32,056 nucleotides of DNA, taken from contig JAAYUL010000009.1 in NCBI GenBank assembly GCA_012517675.1, positions 1 through 32,056 of the forward strand. The letters are read 5' to 3'. The position numbers and the translations under genes were made by a program. Origin of the DNA: Clostridiales bacterium (GTDB lineage: Bacteria; Bacillota; Clostridia; Oscillospirales; Acutalibacteraceae). The notes below the pieces were generated by a model. That model was not told the DNA's origin. It saw only the letters and a list, made by a program, of their open reading frames with translations, and did not search any database. Numbering within the stretch: position 1 is the first letter of the stretch; the number at the start of each line of letters is the position of its first letter. Shown piece by piece: positions 1 to 7,219 of the stretch.

Positions 1-34
1 ACCATCCGATCCTATGGAATGTTCCCGAAACCAG

Positions 35-63
35 CTACCTGAAATTTTATATTTTTCAGGTAG
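35..63. repeat. perfect 10-bp inverted repeat, function unknown
   Basis: CTACCTGAAA (35-44) and TTTCAGGTAG (54-63) are exact reverse complements around a 9-base AT-rich centre. It lies just beyond the terminator-like hairpin of the MscS gene. It could be an operator or the terminator of a gene to the left of the window; nothing seen decides between these. Confidence 0.4.
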
Positions 64-66
64 TAT

Positions 67-113
67 AAAAGCGCCCCGGCCGCTGCAATTCTCTTCGCGG
101 CCGGAGCGCTTTC
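67..113 (-). terminator. Rho-independent terminator of the MscS-type gene
   Basis: A GC-rich hairpin with arms built on AAAGCGC plus CCGGCCGC and GCGGCCGG plus GCGCTTT encloses an AT-rich loop. On the minus strand it is followed by a short T run (GCGCTTTTATA). It lies about 27 bases past the stop of the minus-strand channel gene. Confidence 0.8.
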
Positions 114-139
114 TTCTGCTTTCCGGGAAAACAGAATTT

Positions 140-961
140 TTATTCGACTGTGTTCATATGGACGTCAAGCTGGCGGAACGGAATCACAATGCCCGCCTTG
201 TCAAACGCGAGCTTCACCTGCTCCTGCATTTCAAAATACAGGGGCCAGTAATCCTCCGTTTTCCACCAGACCTTGACCGCGATATTCACCGCGCTTTCCC
301 CGTGCTCCCCCACCACAATCAGTGGGGACGGGTCGTTCATCGCCCTGGAGTTTTGACGAACCAGCTCCGCAAGAAGCTGCTTGACCGCCGCGATGTCCGC
401 TTCGTAGGCCACCGTGTAATTCAGGTCGAGGCGGCGGGTCTCCATGGCGGAATAGTTGGTGATCACGCCGGCGGTAACCTGGGAATTCGGAATCACGATT
501 TCTTTGTTGTCAAAGGTGCGAAGCACGGTAAACATGATTTCAAGGCGTTCCACCGTACCCTCCACATCCTGAAGCGCAAGATAATCCCCCACGCGAAACG
601 GCTTGGTAAAAATGATCTGCGCGCCGCTGGCAATATTGCTCAGGCTGGCCTGCATGGCAAGCCCGATGGTAACCCCGGCGGCCCCGAGCGTCGCGATGAT
701 GGAGGTCACATTCATGCCAAGCTCCGCCGCCGCGGTGATGCAGACCACGATTTTCAGCAGCGCCCGGGTGAGCGAGCACAAAAACGTAATGATGCCGGTA
801 TCCGTTCTGGAGCGCAGCATTCCCCGCCGCATCAGCCGCACCAGCTGGTTGCTCAGCCACCACCCCAGCGCTAAAATGAGTACGGCTCCGAAAATATGCG
901 GAATGATTCCTTCCGCCCATTTTGCGACCTCCTGCCAGTATTTCTGAAATGTCTGACTCAT
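140..961 (-). CDS. MscS-family small-conductance mechanosensitive channel
   Basis: A membrane channel that opens under hypo-osmotic tension to release solutes. The 273-residue product has N-terminal membrane helices (IPHIFGAVLILALGWWL and a later KIVVCITAAAEL segment). The pore helix follows, with the alternating small-residue pattern GAAGVTIGLAMQASLSNIASG typical of MscS TM3. The beta domain comes next (FRVGDYL, VEGTVERL, IVIPNSQV) and then the cytoplasmic alpha/beta domain. Length is close to E. coli MscS (286). The ATG at 961 was chosen because GGGAGGA lies 7 bases upstream; a longer in-frame reading to 1045 lacks such a site. It is transcribed away from the MltG-like gene and stands alone. 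Family assignment is firm; ion selectivity cannot be read from sequence. Confidence 0.93.
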   Translation of the reverse strand: MSQTFQKYWQEVAKWAEGIIPHIFGAVLILALGWWLSNQLVRLMRRGMLRSRTDTGIITFLCSLTRALLKIVVCITAAAELGMNVTSIIATLGAAGVTIGLAMQASLSNIASGAQIIFTKPFRVGDYLALQDVEGTVERLEIMFTVLRTFDNKEIVIPNSQVTAGVITNYSAMETRRLDLNYTVAYEADIAAVKQLLAELVRQNSRAMNDPSPLIVVGEHGESAVNIAVKVWWKTEDYWPLYFEMQEQVKLAFDKAGIVIPFRQLDVHMNTVE

Positions 962-1038
962 AAGTTCCTCCCAAAACAAAATGTAAAATAACGGTTGAAT
1001 TTCGGCATGTTTTTGGAAATATGTAAAAATTGATTGAC

Positions 1039-1067
1039 TTATCATTCTAAAAGTGTAAAACTATAAT
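1039..1067 (+). promoter_or_regulatory. sigma-A-like promoter of the MltG-like gene
   Basis: TTATCA (1039-1044) and TATAAT (1062-1067) are 17 bases apart, 23 bases before the ATG. The -10 is consensus and the -35 matches TTGACA at four of six positions. TTGACT at 1034-1039 is a better hexamer but lies 22 bases from the -10. Confidence 0.55.
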
Positions 1068-1090
1068 AAAATAAACATAAAGAGGCATTC

Positions 1091-2122
1091 ATGATGAAAA
1101 AAATTCTTTCTGTTTTTGCGGCGGGCCTTCTGTTGCTTTCGTGTGCCGCATGTGCAAAAAGCAATGCCGACTCCGCCGCCTCAACCGCAAGTTCCGCCGC
1201 TTCGCTGCAGAGCGGCTCTTCCTCGGATGTTTCCGGCGGCACGCAAAGCCAGGCGGAATCCGGCGGCCTGTCAAGCCGGGCATCGGCCGCCATTTCATCT
1301 TCCAAAGCACAGGAAGCTTCCTCCCAATCGTCCGTCTCCGAAAGCGGCGGCTCCTCCGCTCCGGCGGAACGGCAGACCGTGCGCGTGACGATTCCGGAGG
1401 GTTTTACCCTTTCACAGATCGGCGACCGGCTCGAGGCCAAGGGCGTGTGCAAAAAAGCGGATCTCCTCAATATCGCCAAAACCTATAATTTTAATTATTA
1501 CTCGCTGATCGGCGCGCTTGGCTCCGATTCGCACCGCGCCTTCAAGCTGGAAGGCTACCTGTTCCCCAACACCTACGACTTTTACGTCAACATGAAGCCG
1601 CAGGACGCGCTCGGCTATATGCTCCGCGGTTCGCGGGACAATATCGGCAGCAAATACCGTTACTCCGGCATGACCACCGACCAGATCGTCACGCTGGCTT
1701 CCATCATTGAAAAAGAATCCGGCAATGTGGCGGAAATGAAAAAAATTTCAGCCGTGTTCCACAACCGGCTGAAAGCGGGAATGAAGCTTCAGGCCGACGT
1801 CACCATCAATTATGTTGAAAAATATTTAAAGCCTCTGCTCACCGGCGATATCAACCGGTACAATTCCTATTACAATACATACAAATGCAAGGCGCTCCCG
1901 GTCGGGCCGATCTGCAACCCCGGCGCAAACGCGCTGTACGCGGCGGCACACCCGCAGACAACCGCCGTTGCCAACACCGCGGCTTCGTTTGGGTTTACGC
2001 CGGATGCCGTCTATTTTGCGGCGGATTCCAAAGGAAATTATTATTATGCCACGACGCTGGCACAGCACAAGGCCAACCTTGCAAAAGGCGGAATTATTGA
2101 GGGCGGCGGCATGACCCAATAA
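1091..2122 (+). CDS. MltG-like endolytic transglycosylase, probable lipoprotein
   Basis: Predicted to cleave nascent peptidoglycan strands at the outer membrane face. The N-terminus (MMKKILSVFAAGLLLLSC) looks like a lipoprotein signal with Cys18 after LLS; MltG proteins more often have a plain membrane anchor. A Ser/Ala/Gly-rich spacer covers about residues 22-95. The YceG/MltG domain follows (about 96-335): a LysM-like part (VRVTIPEGFTLSQIGDRL), LEGYLFPNTYDF, the catalytic-site helix LASIIEKES with Glu207 as the expected acid, NRLKAGMKLQADVT, and LPVGPICNPG. The distal YYYATTLAQH segment matches the family's end. AAGAGG precedes the ATG at 1091; a second ATG follows immediately at 1094. It is a single gene ending in a hairpin terminator. 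Activity is inferred from the motifs. Confidence 0.88.
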   Translation: MMKKILSVFAAGLLLLSCAACAKSNADSAASTASSAASLQSGSSSDVSGGTQSQAESGGLSSRASAAISSSKAQEASSQSSVSESGGSSAPAERQTVRVTIPEGFTLSQIGDRLEAKGVCKKADLLNIAKTYNFNYYSLIGALGSDSHRAFKLEGYLFPNTYDFYVNMKPQDALGYMLRGSRDNIGSKYRYSGMTTDQIVTLASIIEKESGNVAEMKKISAVFHNRLKAGMKLQADVTINYVEKYLKPLLTGDINRYNSYYNTYKCKALPVGPICNPGANALYAAAHPQTTAVANTAASFGFTPDAVYFAADSKGNYYYATTLAQHKANLAKGGIIEGGGMTQ

Positions 2123-2215
2123 TTTTATTATACCTGATTCCCGCAAAATCACAACCGTTTCCGCTCTGATTTTCAGCGGGAGACGGATTTTGACGAGGCA
2201 CAAGCCGACGGATTG

Positions 2216-2260
2216 AACAAAACAGCCGCGTGAACGCAGCGTTCACGCGGCTGTTTTGTT
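2216..2260. terminator. bidirectional terminator, 22-bp perfect palindrome
   Basis: The arm at 2216-2237 (starting AACAAAACAGCCGCGTG) is exactly complementary to 2239-2260, with one base between. A-rich and T-rich ends on both sides give a U tract for each transcript. It lies between the converging MltG-like and flavin reductase genes. Confidence 0.9.
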
Positions 2261-2284
2261 GTGCTTGCGGATCCGCCCGGATCA

Positions 2285-2776
2285 TTAAATAAAATTGATC
2301 TGCGAGAAGTCGATATTGCCTTCCTTGTCCGTGAGCTTCGCGTCGGCGTGAACGCATTCCACCCTGCCGATGAACATTTCATGCGAACCGGTCATAATGG
2401 AATCGACCACCGTGCATTCGATGTTCACGGGGCAGTCCGGCAGAATGGGGGCGTTCACCTTCGAGCCGTTCTCAAGCCGGACATGCATCGCCGCCAGCTT
2501 ATCTTCGTCCCGCTGGCTGCGGCTCCCCAGATAGTCGAAGGTTTCCTGATAGCTTTTGTCGACCAGGTTGACCACAAAGCATCCGGATTCCTTGATCAGA
2601 TGATAGGAATAGCGGGACGGAACGATTCCGACCATCACCATCGGCGGGTCATAGCTGCAATTGCCGCAGTAACCTACCGCCAGAACGTCGTTTTCCCCGT
2701 TCAAGCCGCGGCAGGAAACAAGCACCTTGGGCATAGGCTGAAGGCACGATTTCATTTTCGCTGAATATTTTTCCAT
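2285..2776 (-). CDS. flavin reductase-like FMN-binding domain protein
   Basis: A cytoplasmic flavoprotein of the flavin reductase-like split-barrel family (163 residues, the usual single-domain size). Seen: MPKVLVSCRG at the start of the barrel; NCSYDPPMVMVGIVPSRYSYHLI, the FMN phosphate-binding region in this family; and FVVNLVDKSYQETFDYLGSRS, matching the family's conserved F.vN..........g. The ATG at 2776 is preceded by AAAGGAG at good spacing. The metallo-beta-lactamase-fold gene lies 77 bases upstream on the same strand with no clear terminator between, so the two are probably cotranscribed. The physiological electron acceptor cannot be told; such proteins in anaerobes often act with rubredoxin or other small redox carriers. 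Confidence 0.82.
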   Translation of the reverse strand: MEKYSAKMKSCLQPMPKVLVSCRGLNGENDVLAVGYCGNCSYDPPMVMVGIVPSRYSYHLIKESGCFVVNLVDKSYQETFDYLGSRSQRDEDKLAAMHVRLENGSKVNAPILPDCPVNIECTVVDSIMTGSHEMFIGRVECVHADAKLTDKEGNIDFSQINFI

Positions 2777-2853
2777 TTTTCAGACTCCTTTGATTTATAT
2801 TATTTTTCTGATTGGCAAATAATCCTGATCGGTTGGAAAAAGCGGCTCTGCCC

Positions 2854-3684
2854 CTATTCCGTTTCAAACGAGTCGCCCGCGCAAAGCGGGAAACACCGGT
2901 CCCCCAAAAAGCGCTTCATTTCCGCAATGGCGAAAATTCCCGTGCAGTGCAGCGGAACGATATTCCGGATATCCAGATCCAGCATATACTGAATCGTCAT
3001 TTCCAAACGCAGGGGGCTGACGCTGCTCAAATGCATTCCGGCTACCAGCGTATCGATTTTCCTGCCCGGAAACCGCCTGACCGCATAATTCAGGCAATTC
3101 GCAACGCCGGGATGGCTGCACCCGAGAAAAACACAAAGGCCCTTCTCCGTCTCAATCACCAGCATCTGCTCATCCTTCATCATGTCTTCCGCCGGATTCG
3201 CCCGATCGCCGACAAACAAGCCCCTGGGCACCCCTTCAAAAGCCACCGTGCTCGGTATCTCCCCGCAGAGGGTGATGTGCGGAGCAATCCGCGTGGTTTT
3301 CCCCGTCATCACAAGGCTGCCCTTTATGCCGTCATAATCGTCCGGCGACCACGGAATGCCGATCTCCCGGCAGGTTTTACCGTCGGAATTGAGCGCATAC
3401 TTTTTCGCGAAAGCCGCCTCATGGACATAAATCTTCGGGAACCGGCCGGACCCGGGGAAATGGACCAGCCCGCCGCAATGGTCGTAGTGGCCGTGGCTGA
3501 GCACAATGCCGTCCACCCGGTTCAAATCCAGACCCATCCGCGCGGCATTCCGGCAGTAAACGTCGGACTGGCCCGTGTCGAACAGAAGCTCGGCCTCTTT
3601 GTGCTCAATCAAAACGGACAAACCATGTTCCGCGAGAAAGCCGCGTTTTCTTGTCCTGTTGTCTGTCAGAATGTGTATTTTCAT
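2854..3684 (-). CDS. metallo-beta-lactamase-fold hydrolase
   Basis: A cytoplasmic di-metal hydrolase-fold protein of 276 residues. Seen: the N-terminal strand MKIHILTDNRT, LLFDTGQSD, the metal site SHGHYDHCGG, the third-ligand region LGCSHPGVANC, and the late MHLSS and PLHCTG segments. This pattern resembles proteins labelled 7,8-dihydropterin-6-methyl-4-(beta-D-ribofuranosyl)-aminobenzene-5'-phosphate synthase, a methanogen activity that is doubtful here. The start at 3684 (MKIHIL) has GGGAGG upstream at a rather long spacing of 12; an ATG at 3711 in the same frame is an alternative. A near-consensus promoter with a palindrome at the start site suggests repressor control. It is followed by the flavin reductase gene. 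The substrate is unknown. Confidence 0.82.
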   Translation of the reverse strand: MKIHILTDNRTRKRGFLAEHGLSVLIEHKEAELLFDTGQSDVYCRNAARMGLDLNRVDGIVLSHGHYDHCGGLVHFPGSGRFPKIYVHEAAFAKKYALNSDGKTCREIGIPWSPDDYDGIKGSLVMTGKTTRIAPHITLCGEIPSTVAFEGVPRGLFVGDRANPAEDMMKDEQMLVIETEKGLCVFLGCSHPGVANCLNYAVRRFPGRKIDTLVAGMHLSSVSPLRLEMTIQYMLDLDIRNIVPLHCTGIFAIAEMKRFLGDRCFPLCAGDSFETE

Positions 3685-3715
3685 CTGTGGAACATCCCTC
3701 CCAATTGTCATCAGC

Positions 3716-3741
3716 AAATAGTGAGCATAAGCCCACTATTT
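3716..3741. promoter_or_regulatory. palindromic operator candidate at the transcription start
   Basis: AAATAGTG (3716-3723) and CACTATTT (3734-3741) are exact reverse complements, with a GC pair inside extending the symmetry after one mismatch. On the minus strand it begins immediately after the -10 hexamer, so it covers the expected start site, as a repressor operator would. It could alternatively act as an RNA hairpin in the leader. Confidence 0.55.
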
Positions 3742-3743
3742 TT

Positions 3744-3772
3744 ATTTTAGTGCGGCATCCGGAGCTTGTCAA
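3744..3772 (-). promoter_or_regulatory. strong sigma-A-type promoter of the MBL-flavin reductase unit
   Basis: On the minus strand, TTGACA (plus coordinates 3767-3772) and TAAAAT (3744-3749) are separated by exactly 17 bases. The -35 is perfect and the -10 matches five of six positions. Confidence 0.78.
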
Positions 3773-3873
3773 TATGAATGGAGCATAAAAAGCATGCGGA
3801 GCAGCCTATTCTAACGATTTCAGCCTGCCGCTCGTTTTGCCTTTGGTTTTGCAGCGGTCCGACCTGGAGACGG

Positions 3874-3908
3874 TTGACAAACAGGAATATCAAACTATAA
3901 TGATAGTT
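3874..3908 (+). promoter_or_regulatory. promoter with overlapping inverted repeat, HdeD-type gene
   Basis: TTGACA (3874-3879) and TATAAT (3896-3901) are both consensus, 16 bases apart. AACTAT (3893-3898) and ATAGTT (3903-3908) are reverse complements overlapping the -10, which would suit an operator. The coding start is about 75 bases downstream. Confidence 0.72.
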
Positions 3909-3982
3909 GTACAAATTCCTGTATTTTCCTGATATGGATTGTAAGAGGCAGTTTAACCTGTTTCACGATAGGAGGAAGATTG

Positions 3983-4573
3983 ATGTTGGATTTTGGTCCG
4001 GACTTTGATTACGCAAAAGAAATTGCAGACAAATGGAACAAAAAGCTGAAATCGCTGCGGCTGACCAGCCTGGTGATCAGCGTTCTGATGATTCTGCTTG
4101 GCATTCTGTGCATTGCGTTTCCGCAGCAGTCCCTGATTTTATTGGAACGGTTGGCTTCCGTTCTGATTATCGTACTCGGCGCGTATCAGATCGTCGACTA
4201 TTTTCACCCGGTGGTTTTTGTGCGCCGCACCGGCGTGCTGATCAACGGTATCCTGAATATTCTGATGGGCCTGCTGCTGCTCTTTTCGCCGGTTGCGGTC
4301 ACCATTATGACCTTTTCTTTTCTGTTCGGCGTTCTGATGCTTGTTTTCGGTGTCGGGGAGATCGCAAGGGCACATCAGATCAGCTGCTTTACAGCCTCCG
4401 GCTACGGCTGGGTGATCGTCAACGGAATTTTCGATATTCTGGCGGCTACGGCTTTCCTCATTGCCCCGCTGCTTTCCGCCATTTTTATGAACCTGATTCT
4501 TGCTACATACCTGACCGTCGGCGGCCTTACCCTGTTGATTGAAGCGATTTCCATGAAAAACATGAATTCATAA
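3983..4573 (+). CDS. HdeD/DUF308-family membrane protein
   Basis: An integral membrane protein of 196 residues with about six hydrophobic helices, beginning with SLVISVLMILLGILCIAF and ending with LATYLTVGGLTLLIEAISM. The repeated helix-turn-helix pattern with small-residue motifs (ASVLIIVLGAYQIVDYF, GILNILMGLLLLFSP) fits the DUF308 family. E. coli HdeD of this family is linked to acid resistance. No enzymatic motif is visible, and the role here is unknown. The ATG at 3983 follows AGGAGG with 7 bases of spacing; the TTG just before it is ignored. It has its own promoter and is flanked on the right by a hairpin shared with the converging PASTA gene. Confidence 0.83.
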   Translation: MLDFGPDFDYAKEIADKWNKKLKSLRLTSLVISVLMILLGILCIAFPQQSLILLERLASVLIIVLGAYQIVDYFHPVVFVRRTGVLINGILNILMGLLLLFSPVAVTIMTFSFLFGVLMLVFGVGEIARAHQISCFTASGYGWVIVNGIFDILAATAFLIAPLLSAIFMNLILATYLTVGGLTLLIEAISMKNMNS

Positions 4574-4615
4574 AAGCCTCGTTCCGCTGCCTCCCTACAA
4601 AGGGATCTTGTATCA

Positions 4616-4659
4616 AACGACCCCGCGAGCCCTGAAACTACAGGACTCGCGGGGTCGTT
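4616..4659. terminator. hairpin terminator between converging genes
   Basis: AACGACCCCGCGAG at 4616-4629 pairs with CTCGCGGGGTCGTT at 4646-4659, the stem continuing inward (CCTG/CAGG with one mismatch) to a 6-base loop. T tracts are short on both sides, so it is GC-driven. It sits between the HdeD-type gene and the PASTA gene. Confidence 0.75.
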
Positions 4660-4703
4660 CATGTTCAGGCCGCGGTGAAAAAATCAGAAAATTGCAGCGG
4701 AGC

Positions 4704-6404
4704 CTAACCGTCTGACTGTGAAGATGCGGCGTTGGGGTCCGGGCCTTTGCTGACCACGATAAGCACCTGTGAACCATAGGCCATCTGGCTGTCGGCCTTC
4801 ACCGTGTCGTAACCGATGACCGTGCCCGCCGGGACCGTGTCGCTGTACGCCTCTGTTTTAGACGGCGTAAACCCCGCGGCGGATACCGCTTCGGACGCTT
4901 TGTCCAACGTCAGCCCCGCAATCTTCGGCAGTGTCCGAACGGCAGCGCCCTGGCTGACCACCACCGCAATGTCGGAACCCCTTGCCATTTTTGTGCCGGC
5001 CGCGGGCGACTGAGAAATCACGCACCCCTCCGGGACGGTGTCGCTGAACTGTTTAGTGGAAAGCAGGACCTGATAATCGGCGCTTCCGGACGATACGGCG
5101 GAGGTGGAAGCTTGCAGATCCTTAAAATTCTGGCCGGTCAGGTCGGGCACCGCGATCATATTGGATTCCGAAGATTCGTTCGAACTTTGCTGCAGAGCGC
5201 TCGTGTCATCCGAAGACGAAGCGGAAATCTGCGACTGCACCGCAAGATCGGAGGAATCGTTGATATTGTTGAACGACATCCACACAATTCCGACAACAAT
5301 AAATAAAATCAGCACCAGCACACAGGATAAAATCACCCAGACAAAGGTCGGCACTTCCTTTTTTTCCCGACTTTCTTTGCTTTTTGAAGAATCCCGCTGT
5401 GCCGCGGGAGCCGGTCGCTGCACACCTTCGATCGCGGCGGTAACCGTCGGCGCCGCCGAAAGCTCGGCGCGCAGCCGTTCAAACGTGCGCGTCCGCTTTT
5501 CAGAATCGACCTGCAGCGAGTTGGCCATTGCCGTTATGACATGCGGCGGCAGATTTCTTAAAATACCGGTTGGAATCAGCAGCCGGGAATCGGTGCGCCG
5601 TTTCGGCGCCTCCTGCGGCATGGTCCCCGTCAAAGCGAAGAAAAGGGAGGCGGCAAATCCGTAAACGTCGGTGAACTCGCCAAGCGCGCTGCCCGCAGTG
5701 TATTGTTCGATTGCAGCACAGCCGGAAATCAGCTCCGGCTGCAGCTCGGTGCCCGTTTTGCGCGCCGCGGCAATGTTGAACCCGCTGAGCTTCATTCTGC
5801 CGTCTTTCATAATGCGAAGCGTATCCGGCGAAATGCCGAAATGGCTTACGCCGGCAGAATAAAGAGAACTGAGTGCGGAAAGCACCGGCATAAACAGCTG
5901 CCGGGCGGTATTCCAGTTCAAGCTCCCTCCGCTTCGTTCCACAAAATACCGCAGAGTGATGCTTTCGTCCCATTCTGATACCGTATATGCGGTATGGTTT
6001 TCTTCAAAAATATCGTAAATCTGTACGATTGCGGAAAGCTCCCTCAAGTGAGCAATTTCCCTGGAATAATTAAGAAAATCGGTGATGTATTCATCATACA
6101 TCAGTTCGCTTCCGCCCAGCACACGAACTTCCCTTCCGTTTTCCGCCCTTTCGCAAAGCGTCTGCGGAAAAAATTCGTGCAGCTCAATGGGAATATTCAG
6201 CACCGTGTCATAGCCGATATATGAAATTCCTGCGCCGTTGCCGTGCTGCGCACGGCCGACGAGATACCGCTGCTGAAGTATGATCCGGTACGGAAGCGCA
6301 TGACGCATTTGCGGCTCGGCAGTGTGAAACCCACAGTGCGGGCATTCCGTTTTTCCGGCCGTGTTACACATGCAATTCATGCACAGATTCTCTGAGCCCG
6401 TCAT
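4704..6404 (-). CDS. PASTA-domain membrane protein with degenerate kinase domain (pseudokinase)
   Basis: 566 residues. Order: zinc ribbon (Cys8, Cys11, Cys21, Cys24), a Ser/Thr-kinase-like domain (about 40-315), a basic linker, one membrane helix (353-377), a Ser-rich spacer and two PASTA domains (about 417-486 and 490-553). PASTA domains bind peptidoglycan fragments in PknB/PrkC kinases. The kinase core is broken at every key site I can align. The lysine of VAIK is His76 (IELHEFF), HRD reads HFG (188-190), DFG reads SGF (207-209), and no glycine-rich loop is clear. It is therefore likely a non-catalytic sensor or scaffold. The ATG at 6404 has GGAGG at 7 bases; an upstream in-frame reading has no such site. 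It is monocistronic with a long leader. Confidence 0.87.
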   Translation of the reverse strand: MTGSENLCMNCMCNTAGKTECPHCGFHTAEPQMRHALPYRIILQQRYLVGRAQHGNGAGISYIGYDTVLNIPIELHEFFPQTLCERAENGREVRVLGGSELMYDEYITDFLNYSREIAHLRELSAIVQIYDIFEENHTAYTVSEWDESITLRYFVERSGGSLNWNTARQLFMPVLSALSSLYSAGVSHFGISPDTLRIMKDGRMKLSGFNIAAARKTGTELQPELISGCAAIEQYTAGSALGEFTDVYGFAASLFFALTGTMPQEAPKRRTDSRLLIPTGILRNLPPHVITAMANSLQVDSEKRTRTFERLRAELSAAPTVTAAIEGVQRPAPAAQRDSSKSKESREKKEVPTFVWVILSCVLVLILFIVVGIVWMSFNNINDSSDLAVQSQISASSSDDTSALQQSSNESSESNMIAVPDLTGQNFKDLQASTSAVSSGSADYQVLLSTKQFSDTVPEGCVISQSPAAGTKMARGSDIAVVVSQGAAVRTLPKIAGLTLDKASEAVSAAGFTPSKTEAYSDTVPAGTVIGYDTVKADSQMAYGSQVLIVVSKGPDPNAASSQSDG

Positions 6405-6640
6405 GTTGCTTCCTCCATATATTGTGATACTGCATGGAAAATCCTGCTGTTTATTCTTCACCCGATTGGTCCGTGTTATCCAATTTATTCCAACAAACTG
6501 ACATTCCGATGAAACGACAAGGAACGGCCTGACCGTTCCGCTTCATGATCCGTCAAAACATATTTTTCTCAGGGAAGCGCCGATGAAACGGCGCTGCTCA
6601 GACCATCAGAGGATGTCTGCGTCAATCAGCGGTTCCTTAG
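6405..6640 (-). promoter_or_regulatory. long 5' leader of the PASTA pseudokinase gene with hairpins
   Basis: No convincing coding region exists between the start of the PASTA gene (6404) and the DUF2892 gene (6901). The minus-strand part downstream of the promoter is about 235 bases. It holds two compact inverted repeats: GGAACGG/CCGTTCC (6521-6539) and AGCGCCG/CGGCGCT (6576-6595). The element GTTTCATCGG recurs near both on the minus strand. It matches no riboswitch class I can name. Confidence 0.4.
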
Positions 6641-6647
6641 TTTATAA

Positions 6648-6677
6648 ATTATATCATATCTGCCCACGAAATGGCAA
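6648..6677 (-). promoter_or_regulatory. promoter of the PASTA pseudokinase gene
   Basis: On the minus strand, TTGCCA (6672-6677) and TATAAT (6648-6653) are 18 bases apart. The -10 is consensus. It implies a 5' leader of roughly 235 bases before the ATG at 6404. Confidence 0.62.
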
Positions 6678-6841
6678 GACTTGAGACAATCACGGTCTGT
6701 CGGGCGGAAAAGCTCCCGGCGCCCGGGCTTCTCCTGCTTCGGCTTTCCTCAAGCGCCGCTGCGGCGGCGGGGAAAGCATGGACGAAACCGGGCAAATGAT
6801 TTGTTATGTGACGACATCACGGAAATATTTCTGTTCTTGTT
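6678..6841. other. GC-rich non-coding stretch between divergent genes
   Basis: This stretch lies between the PASTA promoter and the -10-like TATAAT (6842-6847) of the DUF2892 gene. It contains GC-rich self-complementary segments around 6715-6770 (GGCGCCCGGGC, GCCGCTGCGGC). No start with a ribosome binding site and no family resemblance was found in any frame. It may hold an RNA structure; I cannot name one. Confidence 0.3.
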
Positions 6842-6900
6842 TATAATAGAAAAGCAGAGGGAAATAATTGATACAGAAGATTGATAAAGAAGGTATTAAA

Positions 6901-7110
6901 ATGAAAAAAATCGAAAACATTGGAAAAACGGATCGTATCATCCGCATCGTATTGGCAGCCGCGCTGTTCAGTCTGTTCATTTTTCTTCCCGGAAGCCTGA
7001 AATGGCTGGGCCTGCTCGGCCTGATCCCGTTGGTAACCGCAGTGATCGGATTTTGTCCCCTGTACTCCTTGTTCCATCTCTCCACAAAAGAGAAGCACAA
7101 AGGAACATGA
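6901..7110 (+). CDS. DUF2892 (YgaP-type transmembrane domain) small membrane protein
   Basis: 69 residues, two hydrophobic helices (IVLAAALFSLFIFL and WLGLLGLIPLVTAVIGF) followed by CPLYSLFHLSTK. The N-terminal ENIGKTDRIIRI and the GFCPLYSLF end are typical of DUF2892, the domain that forms the membrane part of YgaP rhodanese. Stand-alone copies like this are common and of unknown function. The ATG at 6901 follows AAGAAGG; an upstream TTG at 6868 is in frame but less likely. TATAAT at 6842-6847 is a probable -10 without a clear -35. The gene is followed by a strong terminator. Confidence 0.82.
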   Translation: MKKIENIGKTDRIIRIVLAAALFSLFIFLPGSLKWLGLLGLIPLVTAVIGFCPLYSLFHLSTKEKHKGT

Positions 7111-7127
7111 ACCGAATCCATCCATTA

Positions 7128-7169
7128 GAAAAAACACGTGTCAGGAATGGAACCTGCACGTGTTTTTTT
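7128..7169. terminator. bidirectional Rho-independent terminator
   Basis: AAAAAACACGTG on the left pairs with CACGTGTTTTTTT on the right. CAGG/CCTG extends the stem inward after a one-base bulge. A T run follows on either strand, serving both the DUF2892 gene and the converging yebC. Confidence 0.9.
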
Positions 7170-7219
7170 GGGGCGAACCCATCCTTTGATCCAGGCCTCG
7201 CCGGGCCTGACGGGAAAAT

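Noticed and set aside
6681..6884. Possible 67-codon plus-strand gene in the intergenic region
   Set aside because: No ribosome binding site, an arginine-rich start from GC-rich DNA, and overlap with the promoter of the DUF2892 gene.
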